From contig OZ245718.1 of assembly GCA_965227045.1 (NCBI GenBank), positions 1,054,001-1,118,000 on the forward strand: a stretch of 64,000 nt of DNA. The letters run 5' to 3'. This stretch comes from UBA10649 sp965227045 (GTDB lineage Bacteria > Actinomycetota > Actinomycetes > S36-B12). The notes under the pieces were generated by a model. It saw only the letters and a list, made by a program, of their open reading frames with translations, ran no database searches and was not told the DNA's origin. Both the position numbers and the translations under genes were made by a program. How positions within the stretch are numbered: the first letter of the stretch is position 1; every line of letters starts with the position of its first letter. Shown here piece by piece: positions 38,074 to 47,151 of this stretch.

Positions 38074-39132
38074 GTGTCGATCCGCCGCTCCATCGGCGTC
38101 ATAGCCGCCACCATGTCCGTCCTCGCGCTCACCGCGTGCGGGTCGTCCTCATCGAGCGAGTCGAGCTCGGCTGCCGCTGCGACGGCAGCAGCCACGGCCG
38201 AGTCCGCCGCGCCGTCCGAGGCCGCGTCCGACGGCTCGTGGTCGTACACCTCAGGCAGCGGCGAGACGATCACCCTCGACCACAAGCCCGAGCGCATCAT
38301 TGCCAGCGCTGCGGAGGCCGCGGGCCTGCTCGCGTACGGCATCAAGCCGGTGGGCATCTACCTCGCGCAGGACCTGGCGCAGGAGCCCGGGCTCGCGGGC
38401 GCCGATCTCAGCGGCATCGAGATCGTCGGCGAGGAGTGGGGCAAGATCGACGCCGCGAAGGTCGCCGCACTCGAGCCCGACCTCATCATCGCCGACTGGT
38501 GGCCTCCGCAGCAGGCGTACCAGGGCTTCGAGGAAGGCGTCGACGCCGCCTCGATGAAGGTGCCCGAGCTCGCGCCCGTCATCGGCGCCAGCCAGCAGGG
38601 CTCCCTCGAGGAGATCGTCCAGTGGTACGAGGGATTCGCGACGAGCCTGGGCATGGACGTCGACACTCCCGAGCTCGCTGCCGATCGGGATCGCTTTCTC
38701 GCCGCGAAGGCTGCCTTCCAGGAGGCCGTCGCCGCGAAGCCGGGACTCACGGCACTCGCCGTCGGACCTGCCGAGGACATGCTCTACGTCGCCGTTCCGG
38801 AGTACTCGACGTCGCTCACCGACTTCAAGAACTGGGGACTGGACGTCATCGAGCCCGATGCGCCCAAGGCCGACTTCCCGTACTGGGAGTTCTTGTCGTG
38901 GGAGAACGCCGACAAGTACCAGCCGGACCTCCTGCTGCTCGATGACCGTTCGTACGAGTCGGGCATCGAGACCGGCGAGGCGCAGCCCACGTGGAACAAG
39001 ATCGCTGCAGGCAAGGCGAAGTCGTACACACCGTGGCCGGGCTTCTGGGTCCACACCTACGGCGCGTATGCCGATCAGCTGGAGACGCTCACTGCCGCCG
39101 TGCAGAAGGCTGATCCCAACATCGCCTCCTAG
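38074..39132 (+). CDS. Iron-siderophore ABC transporter binding lipoprotein
   Basis: A 352-residue FecB/TroA-type lipoprotein. Signal sequence with lipobox LTAC near residue 22, then a Ser/Ala-rich linker. The binding domain starts ETITLDHKPERIIA and includes LEPDLIIADWW. It captures a ferric siderophore at the membrane surface; the siderophore class is unknown. The GTG start has AGAAGGG upstream. It follows the reductase by 46 bases and precedes the permeases. Confidence 0.9.
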   Translation: MSIRRSIGVIAATMSVLALTACGSSSSSESSSAAAATAAATAESAAPSEAASDGSWSYTSGSGETITLDHKPERIIASAAEAAGLLAYGIKPVGIYLAQDLAQEPGLAGADLSGIEIVGEEWGKIDAAKVAALEPDLIIADWWPPQQAYQGFEEGVDAASMKVPELAPVIGASQQGSLEEIVQWYEGFATSLGMDVDTPELAADRDRFLAAKAAFQEAVAAKPGLTALAVGPAEDMLYVAVPEYSTSLTDFKNWGLDVIEPDAPKADFPYWEFLSWENADKYQPDLLLLDDRSYESGIETGEAQPTWNKIAAGKAKSYTPWPGFWVHTYGAYADQLETLTAAVQKADPNIAS

Positions 39133-39147
39133 CGCGTTCTGAGCCCC

Positions 39148-40200
39148 GTGACCCCGATCGCGCCGATCGCGCCTTCCGCCCCGGCCCGTGCCCCCGGCAC
39201 GCATTCGGGGCGGAAGGCTGCCGGCCTCGCCGCCCTCGTGGGACTGCTGTTCGTCATGTGCATCGTCAGCATCACGTTCGGCGCGCGCGACGTGAACCTC
39301 GGCACCATCTGGATGGCGCTCACCGACTTCGATCCGGCGTCCGCGTCGCAGACGGTGATCCGCGAGATGCGCATCCCCCGCACGATCATCGGCCTCTTCG
39401 CCGGAATGGCACTCGGCCTCGCGGGTGCGCTACTGCAAGCATCGACGCGCAACCCGCTGGCGGATCCCGGCGTGCTCGGTATCAACCAGGGCGCGGCCGC
39501 CGCGATCATGCTCGGCTTCGTCTTCTTCGGCGTGCACAGCCTGGTCGCGCAGGTGTGGATCGGCTTTGCCGGCGCCGGCATCGCCGTACTCATCGTCTAC
39601 TCGGTCGCGTCGATCGGCCGTGAGGGAGCAACGCCGATCAAGCTCGCGCTCTCCGGTGTCGCGCTCGCGGCGAGCCTGTTCGCGCTGATCTCCGCGCTGA
39701 GCATGACGAACATCGAGGCGTACGACGAGATCCGCTTCTGGCAGGTTGGCTCGCTCGCCGGTCGCTACCACGAGGTGATGTGGCAGACGCTGCCTTTTCT
39801 CGTCATCGGCTCGGTGATCGCCCTGTTCTGCGGGCGCGCGCTCAACGGGCTCGCCCTCGGCGACGACCAGGCTGCCGCGCTCGGGCAGAACGTGCGACGC
39901 ACTCGCATCGTCCTGTTCGCGACGGTTGCCCTGCTGTGCGGCGCCGCGGTGTCCGCCTGCGGCCCGATCGTGTTCCTGGGCCTGGCCGTCCCGCAGATCG
40001 CCCGGCTCATGGTCGGCACCGACTGGCGGTGGGTGCTCGCCTACTCCGCAGCCCTCGCGCCGTCGATCTTCCTCGGCGCCGACGTCATCGGCCGCCTCGT
40101 CGCCAGTCCCGGCGAGCTCCAGGTGGGCGTCGTGCTCGGCATTCTCGGCGCGCCGGTGTTCATCGCCATCGTGCGCTCGAAGAAGCTGGCGACGCTATGA
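39148..40200 (+). CDS. FecCD siderophore permease, first subunit
   Basis: A 350-residue permease with about nine to ten helices and FecCD hallmarks (MRIPRTIIGLFAGMALGLAG, STRNPLADPGVLGINQGAA, VFLGLAVPQIARL). It starts with GTG 15 bases after the lipoprotein stop, and its end overlaps the next permease (ATGA). It probably forms a heterodimeric channel with that gene product. Confidence 0.9.
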   Translation: MTPIAPIAPSAPARAPGTHSGRKAAGLAALVGLLFVMCIVSITFGARDVNLGTIWMALTDFDPASASQTVIREMRIPRTIIGLFAGMALGLAGALLQASTRNPLADPGVLGINQGAAAAIMLGFVFFGVHSLVAQVWIGFAGAGIAVLIVYSVASIGREGATPIKLALSGVALAASLFALISALSMTNIEAYDEIRFWQVGSLAGRYHEVMWQTLPFLVIGSVIALFCGRALNGLALGDDQAAALGQNVRRTRIVLFATVALLCGAAVSACGPIVFLGLAVPQIARLMVGTDWRWVLAYSAALAPSIFLGADVIGRLVASPGELQVGVVLGILGAPVFIAIVRSKKLATL

Positions 40201-41249
40201 CCGCAGTGCTCGACGCACCAGTCGTCGACATCCCCGACGCCTCACATGCGCGCCAGTACCGCATCCGCCGCAACCTGGTCGTGACGACCATCATCGGCAT
40301 CCTCGCGTTCGCGCTGTTCATCCTCACGATTGCCATCGGCACCACCTATATCGCGCCGATGGACGTCCTCCACTCACTGGTCTTCGGCGACAACCCGAAG
40401 GTCGACTTCGTCGTCCGAGAACTGCGCCTGCCCGTTGCCGTGTCCGCGCTCGCCGTCGGTCTCGCGCTCGGGCTCGCGGGACCGCTGTTCCAGCGCGTGC
40501 TAGGCAACCCGCTCGCTGCTCCCGACTTCGTCGGCGTGAGCTCGGGCGCCTCCGTGTTCGCGGCCGCGACGATCATCGTGTTCCACGGCTCGGGGGTGCA
40601 GGTTTCCCTCGCCGCGCTGGCGGGAGCCGGCGTGACGTCGTTCCTCATCTACCTGCTCGCGTGGCGCAGCGGCATCAACGGATTCCGCTTCATCCTCATC
40701 GGGATCGGCGTCACCGAGTTCATGATCTCGATCAACGCCTACATCCTCACGCGCGCGCAGATCTGGGACGCACGCTCGGCACTCTCGTGGATCGTCGGAT
40801 CGGTGGGCAACGCCGGCATCCCCGAGATCATCGCGCTCGTCGTCATCGTCGTCATCGCATTCCCCATCGCCGTCATCCTCATGCGGCCGCTGCATGCCCT
40901 CGAGCTCGGCGACCAGCCCGCGGCCGCACTCGGGGTGCGCGTCGAGTGGGCGCGCATCGCCCTCCTGCTCGTCGCGATCGTGCTCGTCGGCTTCGCCACC
41001 GCTGCTGCCGGGCCGATCCCGTTCGTCGCGCTGATGGCCGGGCCGATCGCCGCGCGCATGCTCGGCTCGTCGGCCGGAGGCATCGTCGCCGCGGGATTCG
41101 TCGGCGCCGTCATCGTTCTCGTCTCCGACCTCATAGCGGTGCACGTCATGCCGGTGCCGCTTCCCACGGGCGTGATCACCGGCCTCATCGGCGGTCCGTA
41201 CCTGATCTGGCTGCTCATCAAAGTGAACAAGGAAGGACGAGGCGGATGA
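40197..41249 (+). CDS. FecCD siderophore permease, second subunit
   Basis: A 350-residue permease; FecCD motifs RELRLPVAVSALAVGLALGLAG, VLGNPLAAPDFVGVSSGAS and PFVALMAGPIAARM. A longer in-frame reading upstream is not used: the ATG at 40197 overlaps the previous stop (ATGA) and begins the conserved sequence. The end overlaps the ATPase gene (ATGA). Confidence 0.92.
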   Translation: MTAVLDAPVVDIPDASHARQYRIRRNLVVTTIIGILAFALFILTIAIGTTYIAPMDVLHSLVFGDNPKVDFVVRELRLPVAVSALAVGLALGLAGPLFQRVLGNPLAAPDFVGVSSGASVFAAATIIVFHGSGVQVSLAALAGAGVTSFLIYLLAWRSGINGFRFILIGIGVTEFMISINAYILTRAQIWDARSALSWIVGSVGNAGIPEIIALVVIVVIAFPIAVILMRPLHALELGDQPAAALGVRVEWARIALLLVAIVLVGFATAAAGPIPFVALMAGPIAARMLGSSAGGIVAAGFVGAVIVLVSDLIAVHVMPVPLPTGVITGLIGGPYLIWLLIKVNKEGRGG

Positions 41250-42103
41250 CCTTCCACGACATGCGCGCCGAGGGCCTGTCCCTCGCCTACGGGGACACGA
41301 CGATCGTCGACTCCCTGAACCTGCGCATCCCCGACGGCAAGATCACCGTGATCGTCGGCGCGAACGCGTCGGGCAAGTCGACGCTGCTGCGCGGGCTCGC
41401 GCGGCTGATGAAGCCGTCCGCTGGGCACGTCCTCCTCGACGGCGCGGCGATCGACGAACAGCGCAGCATCGACGTCGCCAAGCTCGTCGCACTCCTGCCC
41501 CAGACCCCCGTCGCTCCCGATGGCATCACGGTCGCGGACCTCGTCGGTCGCGGACGCTACCCGCACCAGGGCTGGTTCCGCAGGTGGTCCGAATCCGACG
41601 ACGACGCGGTGAGCGCCGCGCTGCACGCCACCGGCACGGCCGACCTCGTCACCCGCCAGCTCACCACGCTGTCGGGCGGGCAGCGCCAGCGCGTGTGGGT
41701 CGCGATGGCGCTCGCGCAGCAGACCGACCTGCTGCTGCTCGACGAGCCGACGACCTTCCTCGACATCAACCATCAGGTCGAACTGCTCGACCTGCTCACC
41801 GTGCTGAACCGCGAGCGGCAGACCACGATCGTCATGGTGCTGCACGACCTGAACCTGGCGTTCCGTTACGCCGACTACCTCGTGGCGATGAAACTCGGGC
41901 GGATCGTCGCCGAAGGCGATCCGACGCAGATCGTCAGCGCGGAGCTCATCGAGGACGTGTTCGGGCTGCGGAGCAAGGTCGTGCCCTGCCCGGTGAGCGG
42001 CGCCCCCCTGGTTGTCCCCATCGGCCGCCACGAGCGCCGAGCGCCCGGCCCGCGCCCAAACCCCGAATTGAACCGCCTCTCGGGTCAAATCCCGGTTTCG
42101 TGA
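41246..42103 (+). CDS. Siderophore ABC transporter ATP-binding protein
   Basis: A 285-residue FecE/FepC-type ATPase. Walker A GANASGKST near residue 38, signature LSGGQRQRVWVAMALAQQ, Walker B LLLLDEPTTFLD and switch histidine MVLHDLNLAF. The ATG at 41246 overlaps the permease end. The C-terminal tail beyond residue 260 is extra and poorly conserved. It closes the iron operon. Confidence 0.94.
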   Translation: MTFHDMRAEGLSLAYGDTTIVDSLNLRIPDGKITVIVGANASGKSTLLRGLARLMKPSAGHVLLDGAAIDEQRSIDVAKLVALLPQTPVAPDGITVADLVGRGRYPHQGWFRRWSESDDDAVSAALHATGTADLVTRQLTTLSGGQRQRVWVAMALAQQTDLLLLDEPTTFLDINHQVELLDLLTVLNRERQTTIVMVLHDLNLAFRYADYLVAMKLGRIVAEGDPTQIVSAELIEDVFGLRSKVVPCPVSGAPLVVPIGRHERRAPGPRPNPELNRLSGQIPVS

Positions 42104-42147
42104 CCGAAATGCCGGGGAATACCCCGATATGAACCGCCCTCGATGAC

Positions 42148-42561
42148 CTAGTCGAGCGTCCGCGCCAGCCGCCTGGGGGCGACGGCTCGCCACGCATCGG
42201 TGATGACTTCGACGAGTTCGTCATACGTCAGCTCACCGAGGCGTGACTGCTGGACGAGTACGGCATTGAAGCTGCGGAAATGGTCAATCGTGAAGAACGG
42301 CGACGCGGGATCCTGGACCAGCGCTTCCTTGTCCGCGACTGTCGCCGTGCGGATGACGATCAGATCGTCGAACATCTCGCCAGTGACCGGGTCAATCGCG
42401 TCCTTGCGGACGTCCCGATAAAGAACGAAGCCGCGACCCTTCTCGCCGAGCGGGACCTTGTAGGTCGGGCGATCGCCCCACGTGATGCCGAACTCGACCT
42501 CGGGCAGGGACAGGCAGATCGTCTCGACGTCTCGCGCGGTCGCCTTCCTCGACTTCGCCAC
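42148..42561 (-). CDS. MmcQ/YjbR family protein
   Basis: A 137-residue DNA-binding-like protein of the MmcQ/YjbR (DUF419) family, with VETICLSLPEV near the start, PTYKVPLGEKGRGF and SRLGELTYDELVEVITDAWR, the typical layout. Function is unknown; the fold resembles CyaY/YjbR. The GTG at 42561 follows the GNAT gene by 8 bases, so the two form a small operon. Confidence 0.8.
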   Translation of the reverse strand: MAKSRKATARDVETICLSLPEVEFGITWGDRPTYKVPLGEKGRGFVLYRDVRKDAIDPVTGEMFDDLIVIRTATVADKEALVQDPASPFFTIDHFRSFNAVLVQQSRLGELTYDELVEVITDAWRAVAPRRLARTLD

Positions 42562-42569
42562 GGATCGGA

Positions 42570-43034
42570 CTACTTGACCAACGACTTGCGCAGGTACACG
42601 AGTTCGACGCCCGACTTCAGCGTCTTGCGGTGCGACTCGACGTAGCCGAAGCGCTCATACAGCCGTATGTTCGCGGCGCTCAGGTGTCCGGTGAACAGCT
42701 CCGCGTACTCGGCGTCGGTACTCGCCTCGATCTCGCCGAGCAGCATCGAGCCGAGCCCGCTGCCCTGCATGTCGGGTGCGACGGTCAGCCGGCCGATGTG
42801 GACGTGGCTGCCATGCCTGGACGCACGGACCGCAGCGACAATGCGCTCCCCCTGCAGGACGACGAACCCGGTGCACGAGGCAATCTCCACGCGCAGCTCG
42901 TCAAGGGTCTGCGTCAGCGCAGGAAGGAACGGATCACCGTAGATCTGGGCCTCGGTCGCGTACGCGGCCCGCTGCAGCGTCAGCACCTCCCCCGCGTCGT
43001 ACGCGGACATCGGGCGCAGCGTGAATTCCACCAT
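42570..43034 (-). CDS. GNAT family N-acetyltransferase
   Basis: A 154-residue acetyltransferase. The acetyl-CoA loop is IGRLTVAPDMQGSGLGSMLL near residue 84 (V-x-P-x-x-Q-G-x-G-x-G pattern), and NIRLYERFGYVE is the C-terminal GNAT motif. The substrate is unknown. The ATG at 43034 is used, with AGG upstream; a longer upstream reading is not conserved. Confidence 0.87.
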   Translation of the reverse strand: MVEFTLRPMSAYDAGEVLTLQRAAYATEAQIYGDPFLPALTQTLDELRVEIASCTGFVVLQGERIVAAVRASRHGSHVHIGRLTVAPDMQGSGLGSMLLGEIEASTDAEYAELFTGHLSAANIRLYERFGYVESHRKTLKSGVELVYLRKSLVK

Positions 43035-43107
43035 CGGTACCTGCCTCTCACGTGCGAGTATCCCGCACCACAGGCCCGGCGGCTCGGCGACGAAGACCTC
43101 GAGGGAC

Positions 43108-43617
43108 CTAGGGACTCGGCAGGCGCACGGCGAACGGCTCAAGCGGACTGCCGACCTCGTACTTGCCGTTGAACAGCGACCAGCCGCCGTTGGCGAGTTG
43201 CACGTCGACGCCTGCCCAGTTCTCGCCAGCCTCCGTGAGGCCGTCAACCTCCAGCCTGGCCTTGGCGATCACCAGGCGGTCGCCCGCCTGCCTGCTGAAC
43301 GGGTCGATGATCGTGACGTCCACGCCGTCTGCCTGCTGCACGACCCAGGGGTCCGTGATCCGCATGGAGAGCATTCCGCCATGCGCCTCGAACAGCACGT
43401 CGCCGCGGAACTTCCAGACCATCGCCCCGACGGTCCGCTCACTCCCGTCGGCGTCGAACGCGAAGACCGATGCGCCGTCGGGACGGACCCACGCGCCACC
43501 CGTGGGAGTCGCGGTGCCGCCACCGCTGCCGAGGACGTAGTCCACGAAGCTCTGCTTGATCGCCCAGACGATGCCGAACTTCGGCATGCCCTCGTTGGCC
43601 ACCATCTCATCGCTCAT
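43108..43617 (-). CDS. HtaA-domain protein without signal peptide
   Basis: A 169-residue protein that is essentially one HtaA haem-binding domain: IVWAIKQSFVDYVLG, then GGAWVR...FAFDADG, a WKFRGDVLFEAHGGMLSMRI strand pair and DPWVVQQADGV. Conserved Tyr (VDYV) and His (AHGG), candidate haem ligands in HtaA domains, are present. HtaA proteins are normally secreted or surface-anchored, but here there is no signal sequence and no anchor, so it should be cytosolic. AGGAG precedes the ATG at 43617. It stands 26 kb from hmuTUV. Confidence 0.8.
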   Translation of the reverse strand: MSDEMVANEGMPKFGIVWAIKQSFVDYVLGSGGGTATPTGGAWVRPDGASVFAFDADGSERTVGAMVWKFRGDVLFEAHGGMLSMRITDPWVVQQADGVDVTIIDPFSRQAGDRLVIAKARLEVDGLTEAGENWAGVDVQLANGGWSLFNGKYEVGSPLEPFAVRLPSP

Positions 43618-43734
43618 CGGATCACTCCTGCGGTCGTTAGTTCACGTTGTTATGTAACTGAAGACTACGTCGTGGCGATCCCGCAGGCCCGCGAATTCGC
43701 CTAAGGTTGCACGACTTCGTCGAAAGAGCCAGAC

Positions 43735-45912
43735 GTGCGCGCCGACCCCGATCTCGCAGGACACGACACGCCTTGGCACCGTCCGGGCCGATTGGGATAC
43801 GCGCGGCTTCGACTGCGCGGGATGCTGCGTCCGCCGGTGTCGGTGTACGGACCGGCGCCGGGCACTGTCGTTGTCGACGGCAATGAGCCCGTGACCACGC
43901 GAGACGGCACGATCCTGCGCGTCAACGTGTACCGGCCACCGGGCGATGCGACGGTCCCGGTCATCCTGTGCGCCCACCCATACGGCAAGGACAAGTTGCC
44001 CAAGGCCGCACGCAAGGGGCGCTGGAGGTTCTCGCCCCAGTACCGGATGCTCCGCCAGACCGGACCGATCCGCTTCTCGTCATTGACGAGCTGGGAAGCA
44101 CCCGACCCCGCGTGGTGGGTCGGCCAGGGCTACGCGGTCGTTAACTGCGACCTTCGCGGCGCGGGGACCTCGGATGGCGTCGGCTCACTGCTGTCCGACC
44201 AGGAGGGCGAGGACATCCATGACCTCATCGAGTGGGCAGCGTCGCAGCCGTGGAGCACGGGTGCCGTCGGACTGCTCGGTGTCTCCTACCTAGCGCTGTC
44301 GCAGTGGAAGGCCGCTGCAACGCAGCCTCCGCATTTGAAGGCCATCGCGCCGTGGGAGGGCTTCAGCAACGCCTATCGCGGGCTCGTCAGGCCCGGAGGC
44401 ATCGCCGAGGTCGGCTTCCTCAAACTGTGGAACATCGGATTGAAGAAGACACGCCAGACGTACTCGCTGCTCGACGAGAGTGCGCGGCGTCCGGTCATTG
44501 ACGACTGGTGGCGGTCCCTCGACCCCGACCTCGGCAGGATCGAGGTGCCGGCGTTGATCTGTGGAAGCTTCTCCGACAACAACCTGCACAGCCGCGGCTC
44601 CATCGCCGGCTTCGAGCAGATCAGCTCCGCGGAGCGCCACCTCTATACGCATCGCAGTGGCAAGTGGGCGACCTTCTACAGCGACGAAGCGCGCGCGGCG
44701 CAACTGCAGTTCTTCGATCGTCACCTGCGCGGCTCGGACGTCCGGCCGCTGCCACGCGTTCGACTTGAGGTGCGCGACAGCCGCGATCACATCGTCGAGG
44801 TTCGCGACGAATTCGGGTGGCCGCTGGATCGAACCGAATGGACTCCGCGTTACCTCAGTGCGTCCGGCCTCATTCCTGACGCACCCTCCACGGACGGATC
44901 TATCTCGTTCACGATGCGACGCGGCGGGGCTCGATTCGGGTGGACGGTGCCCGAGGACATCGAGCTGACGGGGCCTATGGCACTGCGCCTTTTCGTCAGC
45001 GTCGATGGTGCTGACGATGTCGACCTCATCGTCGGCGTCGAGAAATGGCGCGGCAACGAGTTCGTCGGCTTCGAGGGCTCCTACGGCTACGGACGTGACC
45101 GCGTGGCCACTGGCTGGCAGAACGTCGCGCTGCGTGAACTCGATGATGCGAAGTCGCGACCTTTCGAGCCGGTGCCCGCGTGTGTGACCCGACGCCCTGT
45201 CACGCCCGGCGAGATCGTGCCCGTCGATATTGCGCTCGGCGCATCGTCGACGCTGTTCCGTGCGGGCGAGCAGATCCGCCTCGTCGTGGCGGCCAGATGG
45301 CTGTCCCCGCGCAACCCGCTGACCGGGCAGTTCCCCGGCGCGTACCGAACTCTCAAGGCCGGCAGGTGCACGCTGCACTGGGGACCGGCGCACCCCGGGC
45401 GCCTTCTCCTGCCGGTGATCCCCTCGCGGGAGAGCGTCTCGGTCACGGGTGCATATGCGCCCGCTGAGTCCGCACTCGAACCGCCAGCCATGACGCCTCC
45501 GGTGCTCGTCGTCGACGGTCACGAAGTCGAGGCCAGTCACGCCGACTGGTCCGCAGTGACGGATGAGACGCCGCTGGCGATCACCACACCGAGTTGGTTC
45601 GACGTGCCCACACGGCCCGACGGTGCTGTCGCCATGACTTTTCGCGATGGGCCACTCCCGATTGCGGTCAGTGTCGTGGGCTACGACGCGATCGGAAGCG
45701 ATGGGCTTCCCGTGGGAGATGCCACACGCGCGGACGGCGTTCTGCCTGCGGCGGGAGTCATCGTCGCTGACGGCGAGCTCAGGTTCACGACCGCCGATCG
45801 GCCCGAGTACCTCGCAGTGCAGTTTCGCTGGAACGTACCGCCCGAGAGTCGCGCGTCGGGGAAGGCCGATACAGCTTCCGTCACGGCCGCCTACTTCCTG
45901 CACCTCACATAA
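43735..45912 (+). CDS. CocE/NonD family alpha/beta hydrolase
   Basis: A 725-residue X-Pro dipeptidyl-peptidase/CocE-type hydrolase. The N-terminal alpha/beta fold has MLRPPVSVYGP and TVVVDGNEPVTTRDGTILRVNVY. The nucleophile motif is GVSYLALSQW near residue 185, and the Asp is likely in GSFSDNNLHSRGS. The acid/base His is in THRSGKW. The C-terminal half is the X-Pro peptidase beta domain (PEDIELTGPMALRLFVS). The middle Gly of the common SYxG motif is replaced by Ala. The substrate (ester, beta-lactam or peptide) is not determinable. GTG start; no signal peptide. Confidence 0.85.
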   Translation: MRADPDLAGHDTPWHRPGRLGYARLRLRGMLRPPVSVYGPAPGTVVVDGNEPVTTRDGTILRVNVYRPPGDATVPVILCAHPYGKDKLPKAARKGRWRFSPQYRMLRQTGPIRFSSLTSWEAPDPAWWVGQGYAVVNCDLRGAGTSDGVGSLLSDQEGEDIHDLIEWAASQPWSTGAVGLLGVSYLALSQWKAAATQPPHLKAIAPWEGFSNAYRGLVRPGGIAEVGFLKLWNIGLKKTRQTYSLLDESARRPVIDDWWRSLDPDLGRIEVPALICGSFSDNNLHSRGSIAGFEQISSAERHLYTHRSGKWATFYSDEARAAQLQFFDRHLRGSDVRPLPRVRLEVRDSRDHIVEVRDEFGWPLDRTEWTPRYLSASGLIPDAPSTDGSISFTMRRGGARFGWTVPEDIELTGPMALRLFVSVDGADDVDLIVGVEKWRGNEFVGFEGSYGYGRDRVATGWQNVALRELDDAKSRPFEPVPACVTRRPVTPGEIVPVDIALGASSTLFRAGEQIRLVVAARWLSPRNPLTGQFPGAYRTLKAGRCTLHWGPAHPGRLLLPVIPSRESVSVTGAYAPAESALEPPAMTPPVLVVDGHEVEASHADWSAVTDETPLAITTPSWFDVPTRPDGAVAMTFRDGPLPIAVSVVGYDAIGSDGLPVGDATRADGVLPAAGVIVADGELRFTTADRPEYLAVQFRWNVPPESRASGKADTASVTAAYFLHLT

Positions 45913-45925
45913 GCATGAGGCCAAC

Positions 45926-45965
45926 ATGCGAAGAGGCCACCCGAAATCGGGCGGCCTCTTCGCAT
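45926..45965. terminator. Bidirectional terminator between the hydrolase and tRNA-Ala
   Basis: A 19-base stem with one mismatch (45926-45944 with 45947-45965, core GCGAAGAGGCC...GGCCTCTTCGC) around a 2-base loop. It lies between the convergent hydrolase gene and the tRNA gene, suitable for both. Confidence 0.75.
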
Positions 45966-45968
45966 CTG

Positions 45969-46041
45969 TGGAGCTGAGGGGATTCGAACCCCTGACCCCC
46001 TCCATGCCATGGAGGTGCGCTACCAACTGCGCTACAGCCCC
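45969..46041 (-). tRNA. tRNA-Ala (anticodon GGC)
   Basis: 73 bases folding into a full cloverleaf: acceptor GGGGCTG/CAGCTCC, D-arm GCGC...GCGC, anticodon stem CCTCC/GGAGG with loop ATGGCAT (anticodon GGC, reading GCC/GCU), T-arm GGGG-TTCGAAT-CCCC. The 3' CCA is not encoded. It starts 17 bases after a TATGAT -10. Confidence 0.97.
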
Positions 46042-46058
46042 GTATTACGGGAATCAGA

Positions 46059-46064
46059 ATCATA
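46059..46064 (-). promoter_or_regulatory. -10 element of the tRNA-Ala promoter
   Basis: TATGAT on the minus strand, 17 bases before the tRNA 5' end, with only a weak GACGAC at the -35 distance. It lies just downstream of the gpgP-like stop codon, so the tRNA has its own promoter. Confidence 0.5.
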
Positions 46065-46075
46065 CAAGGACGGCA

Positions 46076-46720
46076 CTACTTGTCGTCGGCGAGGGCTTCG
46101 ACGGGCAGCGAGATCGCGTTGTACTCCTGCAGGCGCCAGGCCGGGCCGTAGCCGCTGGTGTTCTCCTGCAGCACCGACCAGGCGCAGTTCGTCAGCACGC
46201 CGAGTGCAGCCCAGTGGTCCGGCGGCAGCTCGAGCAGCGCTCCGATGGCCGCGCGTGCGGCGCCGCCATGCGTCGCGATGACGACGGTCTGCCCGTCCTC
46301 CAACTCAGCGAGGACGCGATCGACCACGGCGACCATGCGGTCGGCGACCTCGAGACGGTTCTCGCCGCCACCGGGGCGGGCCTCGGATCCCGCGGACCAC
46401 ACGCTCATCTCGCCGGGGAAGCGCTCCTCGAGCTCGGTGCGCGTGAGGCCCTCCCACTCCCCCGCGAATGTCTCGCGCAGGCCGGGATCAGTCTCGACGG
46501 TCAGACCGGTAAGCGCGGCAAGCGCGTCAGCCGTGGACTTCGCGCGCATGAGGTCGGACGACACGATGCGCGAGGGATGCAGCTTCGCGAGCGACTTGGC
46601 CGCGCGTGCGGCCTGCGTCACGCCCAACTCGTCGAGCGGGATGTCGGTCTGGCCCTGGAAGCGCTGCGCGGCATTCCACGGCGTGCGGCCATGGCGCCAG
46701 AAGATGATGCGCCTTCTCAC
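46076..46720 (-). CDS. Histidine phosphatase (GpgP-like)
   Basis: A 214-residue phosphoglycerate-mutase-like phosphatase. Phosphorylated His in FWRHGRTPWN near residue 8, second His in ATHGGAARA near residue 155 and ETFAGEWEGL near residue 85 complete the active site. In mycobacteria the rsfS-adjacent member is glucosyl-3-phosphoglycerate phosphatase, and the same position here suggests that role, though not proven. The GTG at 46720 overlaps the rsfS stop as GTGA. Confidence 0.85.
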   Translation of the reverse strand: MRRRIIFWRHGRTPWNAAQRFQGQTDIPLDELGVTQAARAAKSLAKLHPSRIVSSDLMRAKSTADALAALTGLTVETDPGLRETFAGEWEGLTRTELEERFPGEMSVWSAGSEARPGGGENRLEVADRMVAVVDRVLAELEDGQTVVIATHGGAARAAIGALLELPPDHWAALGVLTNCAWSVLQENTSGYGPAWRLQEYNAISLPVEALADDK

Positions 46721-47118
46721 TCCCCGAGCCCCGCCTCGGCCCTGCGCCGACCCTGGTTGACGTGCTCGGGCAGCTCGATGTCCGGGCAGTCCTTCCACAG
46801 TCGCTCGATCGCGTAGTGGATGCGCTCCTCGGCCAGCTGCACGTGGACGACGATGTCGCCGAAGTCGAGCAGAACCCAGCGGCCCTCGGCCTCGCCCTCA
46901 CGACGCAACGGCTTGGAGCCCATGATGTGCAGGCGCTCCTCGACGGCGTTCACCACGGCACTGACCTGGCGCTCGTTCGCGGCGGAGCACAGGACGAAGA
47001 CATCGGTGATGACCAGCTTCTCGCTGACGTCGATTGCGACGATCTCCTCGGCCAGCTTGTCGGATGCAGCCTCGGCGGCGGCGATCGACAGGGCTACGGC
47101 TTCAGGGGTTGCGGTCAC
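46717..47118 (-). CDS. rsfS: Ribosomal silencing factor RsfS
   Basis: A 133-residue RsfS/YbeB/Iojap protein that binds L14 of the 50S subunit and blocks subunit joining in starvation. Motifs: IVAIDVSEKLVITDVFVLCS, GSKPLRREGEAEGRWVLLDFGDIVVHV and ERLWKDCP. Two GTGs are possible (47130, 47118); the second has GAGGA 6 bases upstream and is preferred. It is adjacent to nadD as usual, with a LytR_C gene inserted between. Confidence 0.93.
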   Translation of the reverse strand: MTATPEAVALSIAAAEAASDKLAEEIVAIDVSEKLVITDVFVLCSAANERQVSAVVNAVEERLHIMGSKPLRREGEAEGRWVLLDFGDIVVHVQLAEERIHYAIERLWKDCPDIELPEHVNQGRRRAEAGLGE

Positions 47119-47151
47119 AGCGGTCCTCACGTTGATGAAGGACCTAGCCTC

